A DNA stretch of 64,000 bases from Pedobacter sp. MR2016-24. GTDB lineage: Bacteria; Bacteroidota; Bacteroidia; Sphingobacteriales; Sphingobacteriaceae. The notes beneath the pieces were generated by a model. The model was not told the DNA's origin. It saw only the letters and a list, made by a program, of their open reading frames with translations, and did not search any database. Position numbers and translations under genes: made by a program. Positions 42,194 to 51,174 of this stretch are shown piece by piece. The stretch's first letter is position 1, and every line of letters begins with the position of its first letter. The stretch lies in NCBI RefSeq assembly GCF_026239655.1, contig NZ_JAPIVO010000004.1:124001-188000 (forward strand). The letters run 5' to 3'.

Positions 42194-43615
42194 ATGATCA
42201 GAACAATAGCGCAAAAAGAATTTACTACCGCATTGCGGGACCGGCGGTTTCTGCTGCTGGGAAGTATTATTCTGTTATTATTACTCACTGCCGCACTAAC
42301 AGGTTTCAGCAGTTATCAATTGATAGAAGGACAGCAAAAAGCCGCACAGGAATCGGCCAATGAAAGTTTTCATGAGCAACCAGACAGGCATCCGCATAGG
42401 GTAGCGCATTATGGCTCTTATGCATTCAGACCCAAACCGGTATTAAGTTTCCTGGATTTTGGATTGGATTCTTTCACCGGATCGATGGTTTATATGGAAG
42501 CGCACCAGCAAAACAGTGCTAATTTCAGTCAGGCGCAACAGTCGGGTTCCCTCACGCGTTTCGGAGAAATGACAGTAGCCTTTGTGATGCAATGGTTGAT
42601 ACCTATACTGATCATTTTTCTATGTTTCAACGCGTTTACCCAGGAAAAAGAAGAGGATATGCTTAAAGTATTGTTAAGTCAGGGAGTATCTTTAAGGCAG
42701 GTCGCAACGGCGAAAATAGCGGGTTACAGCAAAGTGCTGGCACTGATTGTTGTTCCATCCATTACCCTTGCGGCTGTATTTCTTTTCAAGCTGAACAATT
42801 TTAGCTGGAATACGGATCTGATCCTTCGCATCACTGTTTTTATCATTTCCTATATTTTGTATTTCTTCATCTTTATCACGGGATCGGTACTGATCTCTGC
42901 ACTAAGCAAACACTCCCGTACCGCTTTAATCACCTTGCTGGGCATCTGGATTTTTACCTGTGTGTTATTGCCAAAAGCTGCGGCTAATTTAGGCAGTTCT
43001 TTGTATGCCACACCTTCAAAGGCAGAGATGGATGCTGAAGTACATCATGAAGCAAAAGAGGGAATGAACGGGCATGATCCGCTTGATAAGCGAACGGCGG
43101 ATTTTAAAAAGGCATTGCTGCTCAAATATAAAGTGGATTCACTCAGTCAGCTTCCCGTAAATGCAGACGGACTGGTGATGGCTGAAGGTGAAGCCTTCAG
43201 CAGTAAAGTGTATCAGCAACATTTTGAGGCGCTCGTTGCCACCTATCATAAACAAGATCAGATCGCTGTTTGGGCAGGATTTATTGATCCTTACCTGGCT
43301 GTAAGAAATTTGTCGATGGGGATGGCAGGATCCGACTTCGCACATTATGTAGATTTCCTGAACGCCGCAGAAAAATACAGGTATGCACTTGCACAGTTTT
43401 TAAATGGGCAGCAGGCTACAAAAATGCATTATAAGGATAAAGAAACAAGGTTGAGTAGGGAGGTCTGGAAAAAGTATCCTGACTTCACTTATGAGATGCC
43501 CGGAATATCATGGGCCTTGAACAACCAGGTAATAGCGGTGACAGCATTACTGTGCTGGACAATCCTGATTTATTTCCTTTCTATTTTCCTGATTGGCAAC
43601 CTTAAAAACGTTTAA
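42194..43615 (+). CDS. ABC-2 type permease, DUF3526-like, first of a pair
   Basis: A 473-residue inner-membrane protein. The N-terminus (MIRTIAQKEFTTALRDRRF) leads into one span, then an extracytoplasmic loop of about 100 residues. Four to five spans follow, with QEKEEDMLKVLLSQGVSLRQVATAKIAGY as the coupling region (equivalent to the EKE…G motif of NosY-like permeases). A second large, Glu/His-containing loop (about 275-440, with HHEAKEGMNGHDP) precedes the last span. The architecture fits ABC-2/DUF3526 permeases. It probably forms a heterodimer with the next gene product. Confidence 0.85.
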   Translation: MIRTIAQKEFTTALRDRRFLLLGSIILLLLLTAALTGFSSYQLIEGQQKAAQESANESFHEQPDRHPHRVAHYGSYAFRPKPVLSFLDFGLDSFTGSMVYMEAHQQNSANFSQAQQSGSLTRFGEMTVAFVMQWLIPILIIFLCFNAFTQEKEEDMLKVLLSQGVSLRQVATAKIAGYSKVLALIVVPSITLAAVFLFKLNNFSWNTDLILRITVFIISYILYFFIFITGSVLISALSKHSRTALITLLGIWIFTCVLLPKAAANLGSSLYATPSKAEMDAEVHHEAKEGMNGHDPLDKRTADFKKALLLKYKVDSLSQLPVNADGLVMAEGEAFSSKVYQQHFEALVATYHKQDQIAVWAGFIDPYLAVRNLSMGMAGSDFAHYVDFLNAAEKYRYALAQFLNGQQATKMHYKDKETRLSREVWKKYPDFTYEMPGISWALNNQVIAVTALLCWTILIYFLSIFLIGNLKNV

Positions 43616-43618
43616 CAG

Positions 43619-45001
43619 ATGAAGCAGATACGAATTCTTTTTTACTACGAATGGCTCCACTTCAGTGCTGAAAAAAGCCTGCTCTTATTTACCTTGCTGA
43701 TGCTGGCCTGCGGTTTTTATGGGATTTTCTCAGGTACGGCAGCGATAGATACGCAGCGGCAGAAAATCGAAAACCTTAATGGCTTGTATAGCGAAAACAT
43801 TGCAGAAATGAAGACCAAATATCCTGGCCGCGCAGATGCAGGCGATATAGGTTATTACCATTCTGCATTCTCGAAAAATAACCCCGGCAGCTGGGCAGCG
43901 CTTGCGATCGGGCAGCGGGATGTGAACGCACCTTATCTTAAGATCAGGCTGCTTGCCGTGCAGGCACAATTGTACAATTCGGAAAATACAAATCCAAATA
44001 AACTGGCAGCGGGAAGTTTTGACCTGTCTTTTGTTTTCGTCTTTCTCCTGCCCTTGTTTATCATTGCGATCAGTTTCAATATATTATCCGCGGAGAAGGA
44101 AAAAGGCACTTTACGACTACTGCTGGCACAACCTTTACCATTATCCAGGATTTTACTGGCAAAACTGCTGTTTCGTTTCACGCTAATCCTTGGCTTAATA
44201 CTCATTCTTTCCCTGATTGGAATAGTATGGAGCCATGCAGAGCCAGATCTGCGTGTTTTGTTATGGCTGCTATCGGTCATTTTGTACAGCATTTTCTGGC
44301 TGGGGATAGTTTGCTGTATTGCCGTACTCCACAAAAGCTCGTCCTTTAACGCTATTACCTTATTGGGCATCTGGCTGTTACTTACCATTGTTTTTCCTGT
44401 GCTGATTAATGTATTTGCAGAAGTGAAAAAGCCTGTAGCAGAAGGGTTACAGCTGAGTTTGAAACAACGTGATGAAGTTCATGCCGGATGGGACAGACCA
44501 AAGGCAGAAACGATGAAACGCTTTTTTATACGTTATCCACAGTTCAGCCAAACTACTTCAGTAGAAGGGAAATTCAAATGGAAATGGTATTTCGCTTTTC
44601 AGGAACTGGGAGACCAGTCGGTAGAACAGCTTTACCAGGACTATATGCGTAAAATGGTAGAACGACAGGACTTCAGCACATCATTAAGTATCGGGAGTGC
44701 ACCTGCGGTATTGCAGCAAATCCTGACAGCTATGGCAGGTACAGATCTCAAACAGCAACTGGCATTCGTCGACAGTACAAAGGCCTATCATGACAGGCTG
44801 AAGGATTTTTATTATCCTTTTTTGTACGGGGACAAACCTTTCACCCACGCTGATTTCGATCAGGAACCTCAGCATTCTTTTACGGCAAAACCCGACTGGC
44901 AGCGGATAAATTCCGGATTGCTGGTTTTACTGATCAGCAATATCATCGTACTCAGCGCCGCCTTAATTATTTATCAATCTGCTAAAAAAAAGATTTACTA
45001 A
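43619..45001 (+). CDS. ABC-2 type permease, DUF3526-like, second of a pair
   Basis: A 460-residue protein with the same layout as the preceding permease. It begins MKQIRILFYYEWLHFSAEKS and has one span, a loop of about 110 residues, and a coupling motif SAEKEKGTLRLLLAQPLPLSRILLAKLLFRF. More spans and a large second loop (about 265-425) follow before the last span at the end. The start is 3 bp after the previous stop and the TonB receptor begins 6 bp after its own stop, so the genes are co-transcribed. It likely pairs with the other permease and the ATPase. Export of a peptide or small molecule, or a maintenance role, are both possible. Confidence 0.85.
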   Translation: MKQIRILFYYEWLHFSAEKSLLLFTLLMLACGFYGIFSGTAAIDTQRQKIENLNGLYSENIAEMKTKYPGRADAGDIGYYHSAFSKNNPGSWAALAIGQRDVNAPYLKIRLLAVQAQLYNSENTNPNKLAAGSFDLSFVFVFLLPLFIIAISFNILSAEKEKGTLRLLLAQPLPLSRILLAKLLFRFTLILGLILILSLIGIVWSHAEPDLRVLLWLLSVILYSIFWLGIVCCIAVLHKSSSFNAITLLGIWLLLTIVFPVLINVFAEVKKPVAEGLQLSLKQRDEVHAGWDRPKAETMKRFFIRYPQFSQTTSVEGKFKWKWYFAFQELGDQSVEQLYQDYMRKMVERQDFSTSLSIGSAPAVLQQILTAMAGTDLKQQLAFVDSTKAYHDRLKDFYYPFLYGDKPFTHADFDQEPQHSFTAKPDWQRINSGLLVLLISNIIVLSAALIIYQSAKKKIY

Positions 45002-45007
45002 ACATAC

Positions 45008-47479
45008 ATGAAAACGCTTCAAAAAAATAGTTTTTACATCGCTGTCATTTTCAGCATCTGGACGTTATTGACCAGTGCCGATCTCTATGGACAATCCTCC
45101 GCTACCTTCTCTGGCAAAGTAAGCGACCAGCAGGGTAAACCGCTGGCGGGCATTAACATCAGCATCGTGGGAGAAAATGCGCAACTGTCAACCGATTTAT
45201 CCGGAGAATTCAAGCTCGTCAATCTGCAACCGGGTAAATTGAAAATCCTCTTGTCAGGTACCGGCTATGAACGTCAGGTGCAGACGCTTACCATTGTTGC
45301 CGGACAAAACCAAAAGAGCAACTTTCAGTTGTTAGCCGCTGATGAAAATCTGCAGCAGGTGGAGATTACCGGGCGTAAAAGCACTTCTTATAAAAGTGAT
45401 TATACTTTTGGCGCTACCAAAACCGCAACTTACCTGAAGGATATCCCTCAGGCAGTGAGCATCGTGACTAAGGAACTGATCGCCGACAGGCAAATTGAGC
45501 GTGCCTGGGATGCTACTAAAATGATGAGCGGCGTAAACAGGTACTCCAACTATAATGATATCGTTATCCGCGGATTCCGGACAGGAGAAAATCAACCGCG
45601 ACTCATCAACGGACTAAGAGCAGCATTCGGTTATTTTGATCAGCCGGTCACAGCAAACCTGGAGCGGATAGAAGTCATCAAAGGTCCGGCATCGGCCCTT
45701 TTCGGAAATGCCATGCCGGGTGGAACGATCAATTTTGTCACTAAAAAACCTTTGCAGGAAAAACGTTATGGAATGAGTTTTACCAGTGGCAGTTTTAATA
45801 CCATCAGGGCATCAGCGGATATAACCGGTCCGATTGCAGACAGTACCCTGCTTTTCAGGATAAATACAGCTTATAGTAATGCCGATAGCTTCCGTGCTTT
45901 ACAGTTTAGTGAAAATTATATGGTTGCACCTTCTTTCAGTTTCTTTCCTTCTAAAAATACTTCCATCAATGTAGATCTTGTTTACAACAGCAGCAATAGC
46001 AGGATCGACCGCGGTCAGCCGATCTACGGTGCAAGTTCCAGCAATGATATCTTTGCTACGCCAATCAGCCTGGCTATTGGGGCGCCGAACGATTTCTACA
46101 AGGTGAAGAATTTGCAGCTCAGTGCAAACATGACGCATGCTTTTACTGACAATTTCTCTGCGAATATTTCTTATATGAAATTTAGCTGGGATGAAAAATT
46201 GCTGGAACACCGTACCAGCAATGGTTATGGCGTAGATGGGGCAGGAAATGAACTTCCCGGTAAAGTGGCAATGCAGGTATTTGACCGGCTTCAGAAACTA
46301 TCTTCTGATAACATCAATCTATTTTTCCGCTGGAAGGTGGAACATGGACCTGTAAAACATACTATCCTGCTGGGATATGACAACATCCAGCAAACGCGGC
46401 CCGAAGGTGGCAGTCAGAATGTGGCACGTGGTTACCGCAATGCAGCAAATACCGGTATAATTGCCAGTTATAACCCATTGAAAAGTGCAGATTATCTACT
46501 GGATACCAAAGGAAATCCGGTGCCCAACGTACCCTTTTTCGATATTGAAAATGTAACCTATCCAATCAGAAGCACTGCTGGTTACCTCTTCACACCCACC
46601 ATTTACAGTCCCAGTAAATATATGATCAATGCTGCTTACCTGCAGGATCAGGTTACTATTGGCAAGTGGCAACTGTTGCTGGGATTCAGGCAGGAATATT
46701 ATACGGATTACACTAACCACGGGCAGGCTGCAGAAAGTAAAGTCGTTCAGCATGCATTCATTCCAAGAGCAGGACTGCTCTATGCGCTGAACCCGCAAAT
46801 CGATCTTTACGGAACTTATACCGAAGGATATCAGCCCCAGAGTCCCTCTACTTTCAGCAATCCTAATAATGGGGGACCATTCGATCCTTCAAAAAGTAAT
46901 ATGATAGAGGGTGGTGCTAAGGGTAGTTTCTTCAGCGATCGCTTAGCACTGAATCTCTCGGTTTATCAGATTCAGCAAAAAAATGTACTTGTAAATGCGA
47001 ATGATCCGGTCAACACAGACTTGTTAAGACAAAGAGGAGAGGAGCAATCCAGAGGTTTTGAAGTGGAGGCAATTGGTAATATCCTCCCTAATTTATCAGT
47101 CAATATGAATTATGCCTATAACCGGGCAATTGTTAAAGAAGGGCTGGCCGCAGAAATTGGTATGCAGAAAGCCAATGCACCTAAACACCTGGCCAATATC
47201 TGGGCAAAATACAGTTTGCTTAATGGTATGTTTTCCGGCCTGGGCATTGGCGGTGGATTAAATTATAATTCCCGCAGAAACACAGAGCTGACTACCTTGC
47301 AGCTGCCTTCATTTGCGACTGTGGACATGGCTGCGTATTATACCTTTAATCAAATCAGGTTATCAGTGAACGTCAATAATCTCCTCAATCAGAAATACTG
47401 GATTGCAGGATATAATTATACGCGCATCTTTCCCGGAGAACCCAGGAATATAATGCTCAACATGTCCAAATTATTCTAA
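45008..47479 (+). CDS. TonB-dependent siderophore-type receptor
   Basis: An 823-residue outer-membrane receptor with a signal peptide and carboxypeptidase-regulatory-like domain (TFSGKVSDQQGKPLAGINI). The plug is of the siderophore type: FGATKTATYLKDIPQAVSIVT, MMSGVNRYSNYNDIVIRGFR, ANLERIEVIKGPASALFGNAMPGGTINFVTKKP. The barrel ends NIMLNMSKLF with a terminal Phe. It is the last gene of the tight ABC operon. By family it should import a ferric or other metal chelate. Coupling to an ABC-2 permease pair instead of a periplasmic-binding-protein importer is the unusual part. Confidence 0.93.
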   Translation: MKTLQKNSFYIAVIFSIWTLLTSADLYGQSSATFSGKVSDQQGKPLAGINISIVGENAQLSTDLSGEFKLVNLQPGKLKILLSGTGYERQVQTLTIVAGQNQKSNFQLLAADENLQQVEITGRKSTSYKSDYTFGATKTATYLKDIPQAVSIVTKELIADRQIERAWDATKMMSGVNRYSNYNDIVIRGFRTGENQPRLINGLRAAFGYFDQPVTANLERIEVIKGPASALFGNAMPGGTINFVTKKPLQEKRYGMSFTSGSFNTIRASADITGPIADSTLLFRINTAYSNADSFRALQFSENYMVAPSFSFFPSKNTSINVDLVYNSSNSRIDRGQPIYGASSSNDIFATPISLAIGAPNDFYKVKNLQLSANMTHAFTDNFSANISYMKFSWDEKLLEHRTSNGYGVDGAGNELPGKVAMQVFDRLQKLSSDNINLFFRWKVEHGPVKHTILLGYDNIQQTRPEGGSQNVARGYRNAANTGIIASYNPLKSADYLLDTKGNPVPNVPFFDIENVTYPIRSTAGYLFTPTIYSPSKYMINAAYLQDQVTIGKWQLLLGFRQEYYTDYTNHGQAAESKVVQHAFIPRAGLLYALNPQIDLYGTYTEGYQPQSPSTFSNPNNGGPFDPSKSNMIEGGAKGSFFSDRLALNLSVYQIQQKNVLVNANDPVNTDLLRQRGEEQSRGFEVEAIGNILPNLSVNMNYAYNRAIVKEGLAAEIGMQKANAPKHLANIWAKYSLLNGMFSGLGIGGGLNYNSRRNTELTTLQLPSFATVDMAAYYTFNQIRLSVNVNNLLNQKYWIAGYNYTRIFPGEPRNIMLNMSKLF

Positions 47480-47495
47480 TTTTTAGCTGAGGGTG

Positions 47496-47576
47496 AATCT
47501 GGTTGATGTGACCCCAAAATTTGGACAGATTATAAAATCATTTTTTTGTGCGGGAGCCCGGTATTCCGGCGGGCTC
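47496..47576. other. insertion-sequence-end-like scar and hairpin
   Basis: TGTGACCCCAAAATTTGGACA at about 47496-47516 resembles the terminal repeats of IS3-group elements known to me (…CCCCAAAAA-TTGGACA). No transposase lies beside it. A 7-bp stem (GAGCCCG at 47554-47560 with CGGGCTC at 47570-47576) follows. I read this as a possible solo IS end; it is unverified. Confidence 0.35.
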
Positions 47577-47656
47577 TTCCCATTTAACCTGTTTCTTCTT
47601 TTTATCCTTGCTGAAACAAAAAAACAGGTCTGTACGTTCATGATATAAAGACGATA

Positions 47657-49018
47657 ATGAGCAATAAATTTACTGCACTTTTTACACTCGGTATCACCGT
47701 ATTGTTCTTCGCTTCCTGCGGAAATCAGGCCGGAATGACCGGCAAAGGTATTTTATTTAAAGATGTTACACTTATAGACGGTAACAGTGGAACACCGCTG
47801 GAGCATACAGATCTGCTGATACAAGCAGATACGATCGCTTCAACAGGCAAAAATCTGGATACGACAGGTTTAACGGTGATTAACCTGAGTGGCAGAACGA
47901 TTATGCCTGCCCTCATCAGTACGCATGTACATGTGGGAACGCTGAAAGGCACAACGACTATCCCGGCTAATTATACACGTGAAAATATACTGCGCCAGTT
48001 AAAGCAATACCAGAATTATGGCGTTGGAACAGTGGTAGCTATGGGTACCGACCGGCCAATACTCTTTAGCAGTGGCTTACGTGATTCTTCAATGAAGGGT
48101 TTATTACCGGGGGCAAGGTTATATTCTGCAGGATACGGATTTGGTGTACCACAGGGAGCTCCTCCGCTGCCTATGGCGATGGACAATGTATACCGTCCAA
48201 CCACCACCGCGCAGGCGAAGGCACAAATTGACAGTCTCGCGCTGCTAAAACCAACCTTTGTAAAGATGTGGGTTGATGATTTTGGAGGAAAGTTCAAAAA
48301 GATGGATCCGGCGATTTATAAAAGTATCATCACAGCTGCACACCAGCATGATTTACGCGTAGTCGCACATGCTTATTACCTGTCAGATGCACGCCGGCTG
48401 GTAGCGGATGGTGTAGATGTTATTGGGCATAGCATTCGCGACAGTGTGATTGATGATCAGCTGATTGTGCAGATGAAAGCTAAGAAGGTAACTTATATCC
48501 CTACGCTATCATTGGATGAGTTTGCCTATATCTATGCCCGTAAACCGGAATGGATGGACGATGATTTTTTCAAAAAATCACTTGAACCTGGTGTTTATGA
48601 AATGATCAGCTCAGCAAAATATCAGAACGAGCTGAAAAACTCGCCTGCTTATGCGAAAAATGTTGCTGCTTTCCAGACGGCATTAAAGAATTTGAAGAAG
48701 TTATATGATGCTGGCGTTTTTGTTTCTATGGGAACAGACTCTGGTGCTATGCCATTACGTGCCCAGGGTTTCTCTGAACATCTGGAAATGGAATTGATGG
48801 TGCAGGCAGGTTTAACGCCGTTGCAGGCTATCGGGATCGCGACTAAAAACGGGGCACAGCTGCTTAAAACTGATCAGAAATACGGCACGCTCGAAAAAGG
48901 AAAAATTGCTGATTTTATTATTCTGAGTGACAATCCTCTAAATGATATCAGGAATACCCGTAAAATACAGGCCGTGTATAAAGCAGGGAAAGAGGTGAGC
49001 AAGGGGCCTTTACATTAG
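47657..49018 (+). CDS. amidohydrolase-family lipoprotein (imidazolonepropionase/prolidase-like)
   Basis: A 453-residue predicted lipoprotein (lipobox FFASC). It has the amidohydrolase beta-sandwich start (ILFKDVTLIDGNSGTPLEHTDLLI), the metal-binding HxH at His90/His92 (STHVHVG), further His residues in RVVAHAYY and VIGHSIRD, and the metal Asp in VSMGTDSGAMP. The end PLNDIRNTRKIQAVYKAGKEV is typical. This subgroup contains Xaa-Pro dipeptidase-like and imidazolonepropionase-like metallohydrolases located in the envelope; the substrate is unknown. IS-end-like sequences lie on both sides (about 47496 and 49080), so the gene may have been moved as a unit. Confidence 0.9.
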   Translation: MSNKFTALFTLGITVLFFASCGNQAGMTGKGILFKDVTLIDGNSGTPLEHTDLLIQADTIASTGKNLDTTGLTVINLSGRTIMPALISTHVHVGTLKGTTTIPANYTRENILRQLKQYQNYGVGTVVAMGTDRPILFSSGLRDSSMKGLLPGARLYSAGYGFGVPQGAPPLPMAMDNVYRPTTTAQAKAQIDSLALLKPTFVKMWVDDFGGKFKKMDPAIYKSIITAAHQHDLRVVAHAYYLSDARRLVADGVDVIGHSIRDSVIDDQLIVQMKAKKVTYIPTLSLDEFAYIYARKPEWMDDDFFKKSLEPGVYEMISSAKYQNELKNSPAYAKNVAAFQTALKNLKKLYDAGVFVSMGTDSGAMPLRAQGFSEHLEMELMVQAGLTPLQAIGIATKNGAQLLKTDQKYGTLEKGKIADFIILSDNPLNDIRNTRKIQAVYKAGKEVSKGPLH

Positions 49019-49074
49019 AAGCCATTTGGGGATAACGGCTGTGGTACAGCTGCTGATGAATGTGAGGTGTTGTC

Positions 49075-49112
49075 GTGTTCGGCCCCTAAAATTGACCTCT
49101 CCGGCCCCCGTG
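49075..49112. other. possible IS21-type end remnant
   Basis: GTTCGGCCCCTAAAATTGACC followed by CTCCGGCCCCC carries two copies of CGGCCCC in direct orientation, about 22 bp apart. Repeated terminal motifs of this kind occur at IS21-family ends. No transposase gene is near. The assignment is from memory and weak. Confidence 0.25.
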
Positions 49113-49186
49113 TATTTCGATCCTTAAACTTATGTTTGTTAAAACGCGCTCCATCTTGAGTTCAATTTACCATAAATCATTACATT

Positions 49187-49582
49187 ATGTTTAAAGAAGT
49201 TAAAGCGTTCAGTGGTTTTTCAGTGAATGACATAGCCTTGGCAAAAGAGTTTTATAGTCAGACTTTAGGGCTGGCAGTCGCTGAAACAACAATGGGGCAA
49301 TTGGTTTTGAACCTTGCTGGCGGGGGCAGTGTCCTCGTTTATGGGAAGGAAAACCATGTGCCAGCAACATATACCGTGCTGAATTTTCCTGTGAAAGATT
49401 TGAAAGCAGCCATGCAGGAGCTCAGGAATAAAGGTTTACAGTTTATTATCTATAAAGAAGAGGGCTTTGAAACAGATGATGAGGGTGTATTTCATGGTGG
49501 CGGACCAGAAATTGCATGGTTTAAAGATCCTTCAGATAATATCCTATCCGTATTGCAGGAGGATCCTGATAATCGTTTTTAG
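49187..49582 (+). CDS. VOC-family (glyoxalase/bleomycin-resistance-like) protein
   Basis: A 131-residue VOC-superfamily protein with paired beta-alpha-beta-beta-beta units. The first unit is FSGFSVNDIALAKEFYSQTLGLAVAE; the second is VLNFPVKDLKAAMQELRNKGLQF and continues to EIAWFKDPSDNILSVLQ, which ends in the usual metal-ligand Glu/Asp/Ser region. The function is likely a metal-dependent isomerase/lyase or a binding protein, but no substrate is evident. It stands alone and is followed by a strong terminator. Confidence 0.88.
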   Translation: MFKEVKAFSGFSVNDIALAKEFYSQTLGLAVAETTMGQLVLNLAGGGSVLVYGKENHVPATYTVLNFPVKDLKAAMQELRNKGLQFIIYKEEGFETDDEGVFHGGGPEIAWFKDPSDNILSVLQEDPDNRF

Positions 49583-49620
49583 TTGGCATTCCAGCTTTCC
49601 TATACCCTGAAACATTAAAA

Positions 49621-49652
49621 AAAATGCTGATATTTTGGTATATCAGCATTTT
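49621..49652. terminator. bidirectional terminator
   Basis: A 13-bp perfect stem (AAAATGCTGATAT / ATATCAGCATTTT) with a 6-nt loop. It is flanked by an A-run on the left. It lies between the convergent VOC and Dabb genes. Confidence 0.85.
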
Positions 49653-49657
49653 ACTAT

Positions 49658-49954
49658 TTAGTCGGCGTCGTAGATGATCACTTTTTCAAACAAGCTGCGG
49701 AATTCATCTAAAAATGCAAGATGTACGGCATGTGTCTGGTAAACATCGTGACCTGCAAGGTCTTCGAAAAATACAACCAGAGAGAAGCTATAAGTTGTGT
49801 CTACTACCGAGCGTTCAATAGCCGCAGGTGTACCAACATGGATATTTTTAACAGATTCTACTTTTTCCAGAGATTCAAGACCTTTTCTGAAGGCAATTTG
49901 CTGATCTGCTGTAGTATCGGCTTTCAGCCAGAATAAAACGTGGTGAGCTATCAT
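49658..49954 (-). CDS. Dabb-family (stress-responsive alpha/beta-barrel) protein
   Basis: A 98-residue protein beginning MIAHHVLFWLKADTTADQ, followed by a helix (AFRKGLESLEKVESVKNIHVGTP), YSFSLVVFFEDLAGHDVYQTHAVHLAFLDEF and a C-terminal strand (VIIYDAD). This is the dimeric alpha+beta-barrel (Dabb) layout with its HHVLFWLK start and Q-T-H-x-V-H motif. Members are often stress-related, and the enzymatic role is not clear. The gene is divergent from the GlxA-type regulator 88 bp away. Confidence 0.92.
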   Translation of the reverse strand: MIAHHVLFWLKADTTADQQIAFRKGLESLEKVESVKNIHVGTPAAIERSVVDTTYSFSLVVFFEDLAGHDVYQTHAVHLAFLDEFRSLFEKVIIYDAD

Positions 49955-50042
49955 AAATTATCTATTTTTTGCGCAAATGTAGTAAATTCGAATTAACGCA
50001 ATTTGTTCAAAAGACTTATATTAGTATTTATTCTAACCAAAT

Positions 50043-51017
50043 ATGATAAAACTAGGACTCCTGTTAAGCAATCATTACAGGCTATTAAGTGTTGCCGCTA
50101 TACTTGACGTTTTTGAAACGGTAAACAAATTTTATGCAGCAGACGGTGAATCTGCGCCTTTTTCGATTAGTCTTTTTTATGACGAGGGAGAAAACCGCTA
50201 TACACGCGATACCGTATTCAACAACCATCAGCTCATCCCCATCACAGATGAGTCCGTTCAGGATCTGATACTCATTCCTTCATTTGTGGGTGAAGATATC
50301 AGTGAAGCTTTAAAAGATAATGGTCGCGCTATAAAATGGCTCAGTCAGCAGTTTGCCGCCAGTGCAGAGCTGGCCAGTTTCTGCACCGGTGCTTTTCTAC
50401 TGGCAGCGACAGGCTTGCTTGCAGGTAAGTTAGCCACTACGCATGTTGATGCTTGTCCGGCTTTTGCTGCGGCTTTCCCCGACGTAAACCTGCAATCTGA
50501 AAAAACCGTAACCCAGGATGGCCGCTTGTATACCAGCGGAGGAGCTACTTCCAGTTTCCACCTGATGTTGCATCTCATCCAGCTGCACTGTGGCAGGGAG
50601 GTAACAGTAAGAGTGGCAAAAGTTTTTGCGATAGATATGGACAGGCATAATCAATCTTATTTCAGCACCTTCCAGATTTCTCAGAAACACAATGACGATC
50701 TGGTGGCGATGGCGCAGCGTAAGATAGAAACCGCTTACCACAATACCGGCACTATTGAAGAGATGATCAAAGATATTCCTGCGAGCAGAAGGAATATTCT
50801 GCGGAGGTTTAAAATGGTAACCGGAATTACCCCTATAGAATATCTACAGCAGACGCGCATTGCTGCGGCCAAGAAAATGCTTGAGCAAACAAGTGAGCAG
50901 ATGGCAGAGGTAATTTTTAAGTCTGGATACAATGATCCCAAGGCTTTTAGAAAAGTGTTTAGAAAGGCTGTCGGCATGACGCCGAGTGAGTACAGGGAGA
51001 AGTTCTACATCATGTAA
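50043..51017 (+). CDS. GlxA-type AraC regulator (DJ-1/PfpI-like domain plus AraC HTH)
   Basis: A 324-residue regulator. Residues about 1-195 form a DJ-1/PfpI-like domain with the nucleophile-elbow Cys114 in LASFCTGAFLLAATGLLAG, followed by TTHVDACPAFAAAFPDV and SGGATSSFHLMLHLI. Residues about 225-320 are an AraC DNA-binding domain (IPASRRNILRRFKMVTGITPIEYLQQTRIAAAKKML … VIFKSGYNDPKAFRKVFRKAVGMTPSEYRE). These regulators sense a small molecule with the DJ-1-like domain. The target is unclear; the divergent Dabb gene is the nearest candidate. Confidence 0.93.
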   Translation: MIKLGLLLSNHYRLLSVAAILDVFETVNKFYAADGESAPFSISLFYDEGENRYTRDTVFNNHQLIPITDESVQDLILIPSFVGEDISEALKDNGRAIKWLSQQFAASAELASFCTGAFLLAATGLLAGKLATTHVDACPAFAAAFPDVNLQSEKTVTQDGRLYTSGGATSSFHLMLHLIQLHCGREVTVRVAKVFAIDMDRHNQSYFSTFQISQKHNDDLVAMAQRKIETAYHNTGTIEEMIKDIPASRRNILRRFKMVTGITPIEYLQQTRIAAAKKMLEQTSEQMAEVIFKSGYNDPKAFRKVFRKAVGMTPSEYREKFYIM

Positions 51018-51040
51018 AGTAGAGTTAGCTTTTTACTATC

Positions 51041-51088
51041 ATGAGTCAAATTAATACCATAAAATCGAATGGTGGTTATCAAAATGAA
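51041..51088 (+). repeat. 48-bp direct repeat, copy 1
   Basis: This 48-bp segment (starting ATGAGTCAAATTAATACC) matches 52318-52365 at 43 of 48 positions in the same orientation. Similarity ends sharply on both sides. It lies just before the Fpg/Nei gene. Confidence 0.85.
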
Positions 51089-51174
51089 TTAGCATCGGGT
51101 TGGGTAAAAAACAATCAAGTCAAACATTTTAAGTGTTTTGCAGCTTATAACCACTCAGCATTCATAAAAGGATT

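Noticed and set aside
47554..47576. Hairpin after the TonB receptor as a terminator
   Set aside because: The stem is short and no T-run follows on either strand, so a terminator call is not supported.
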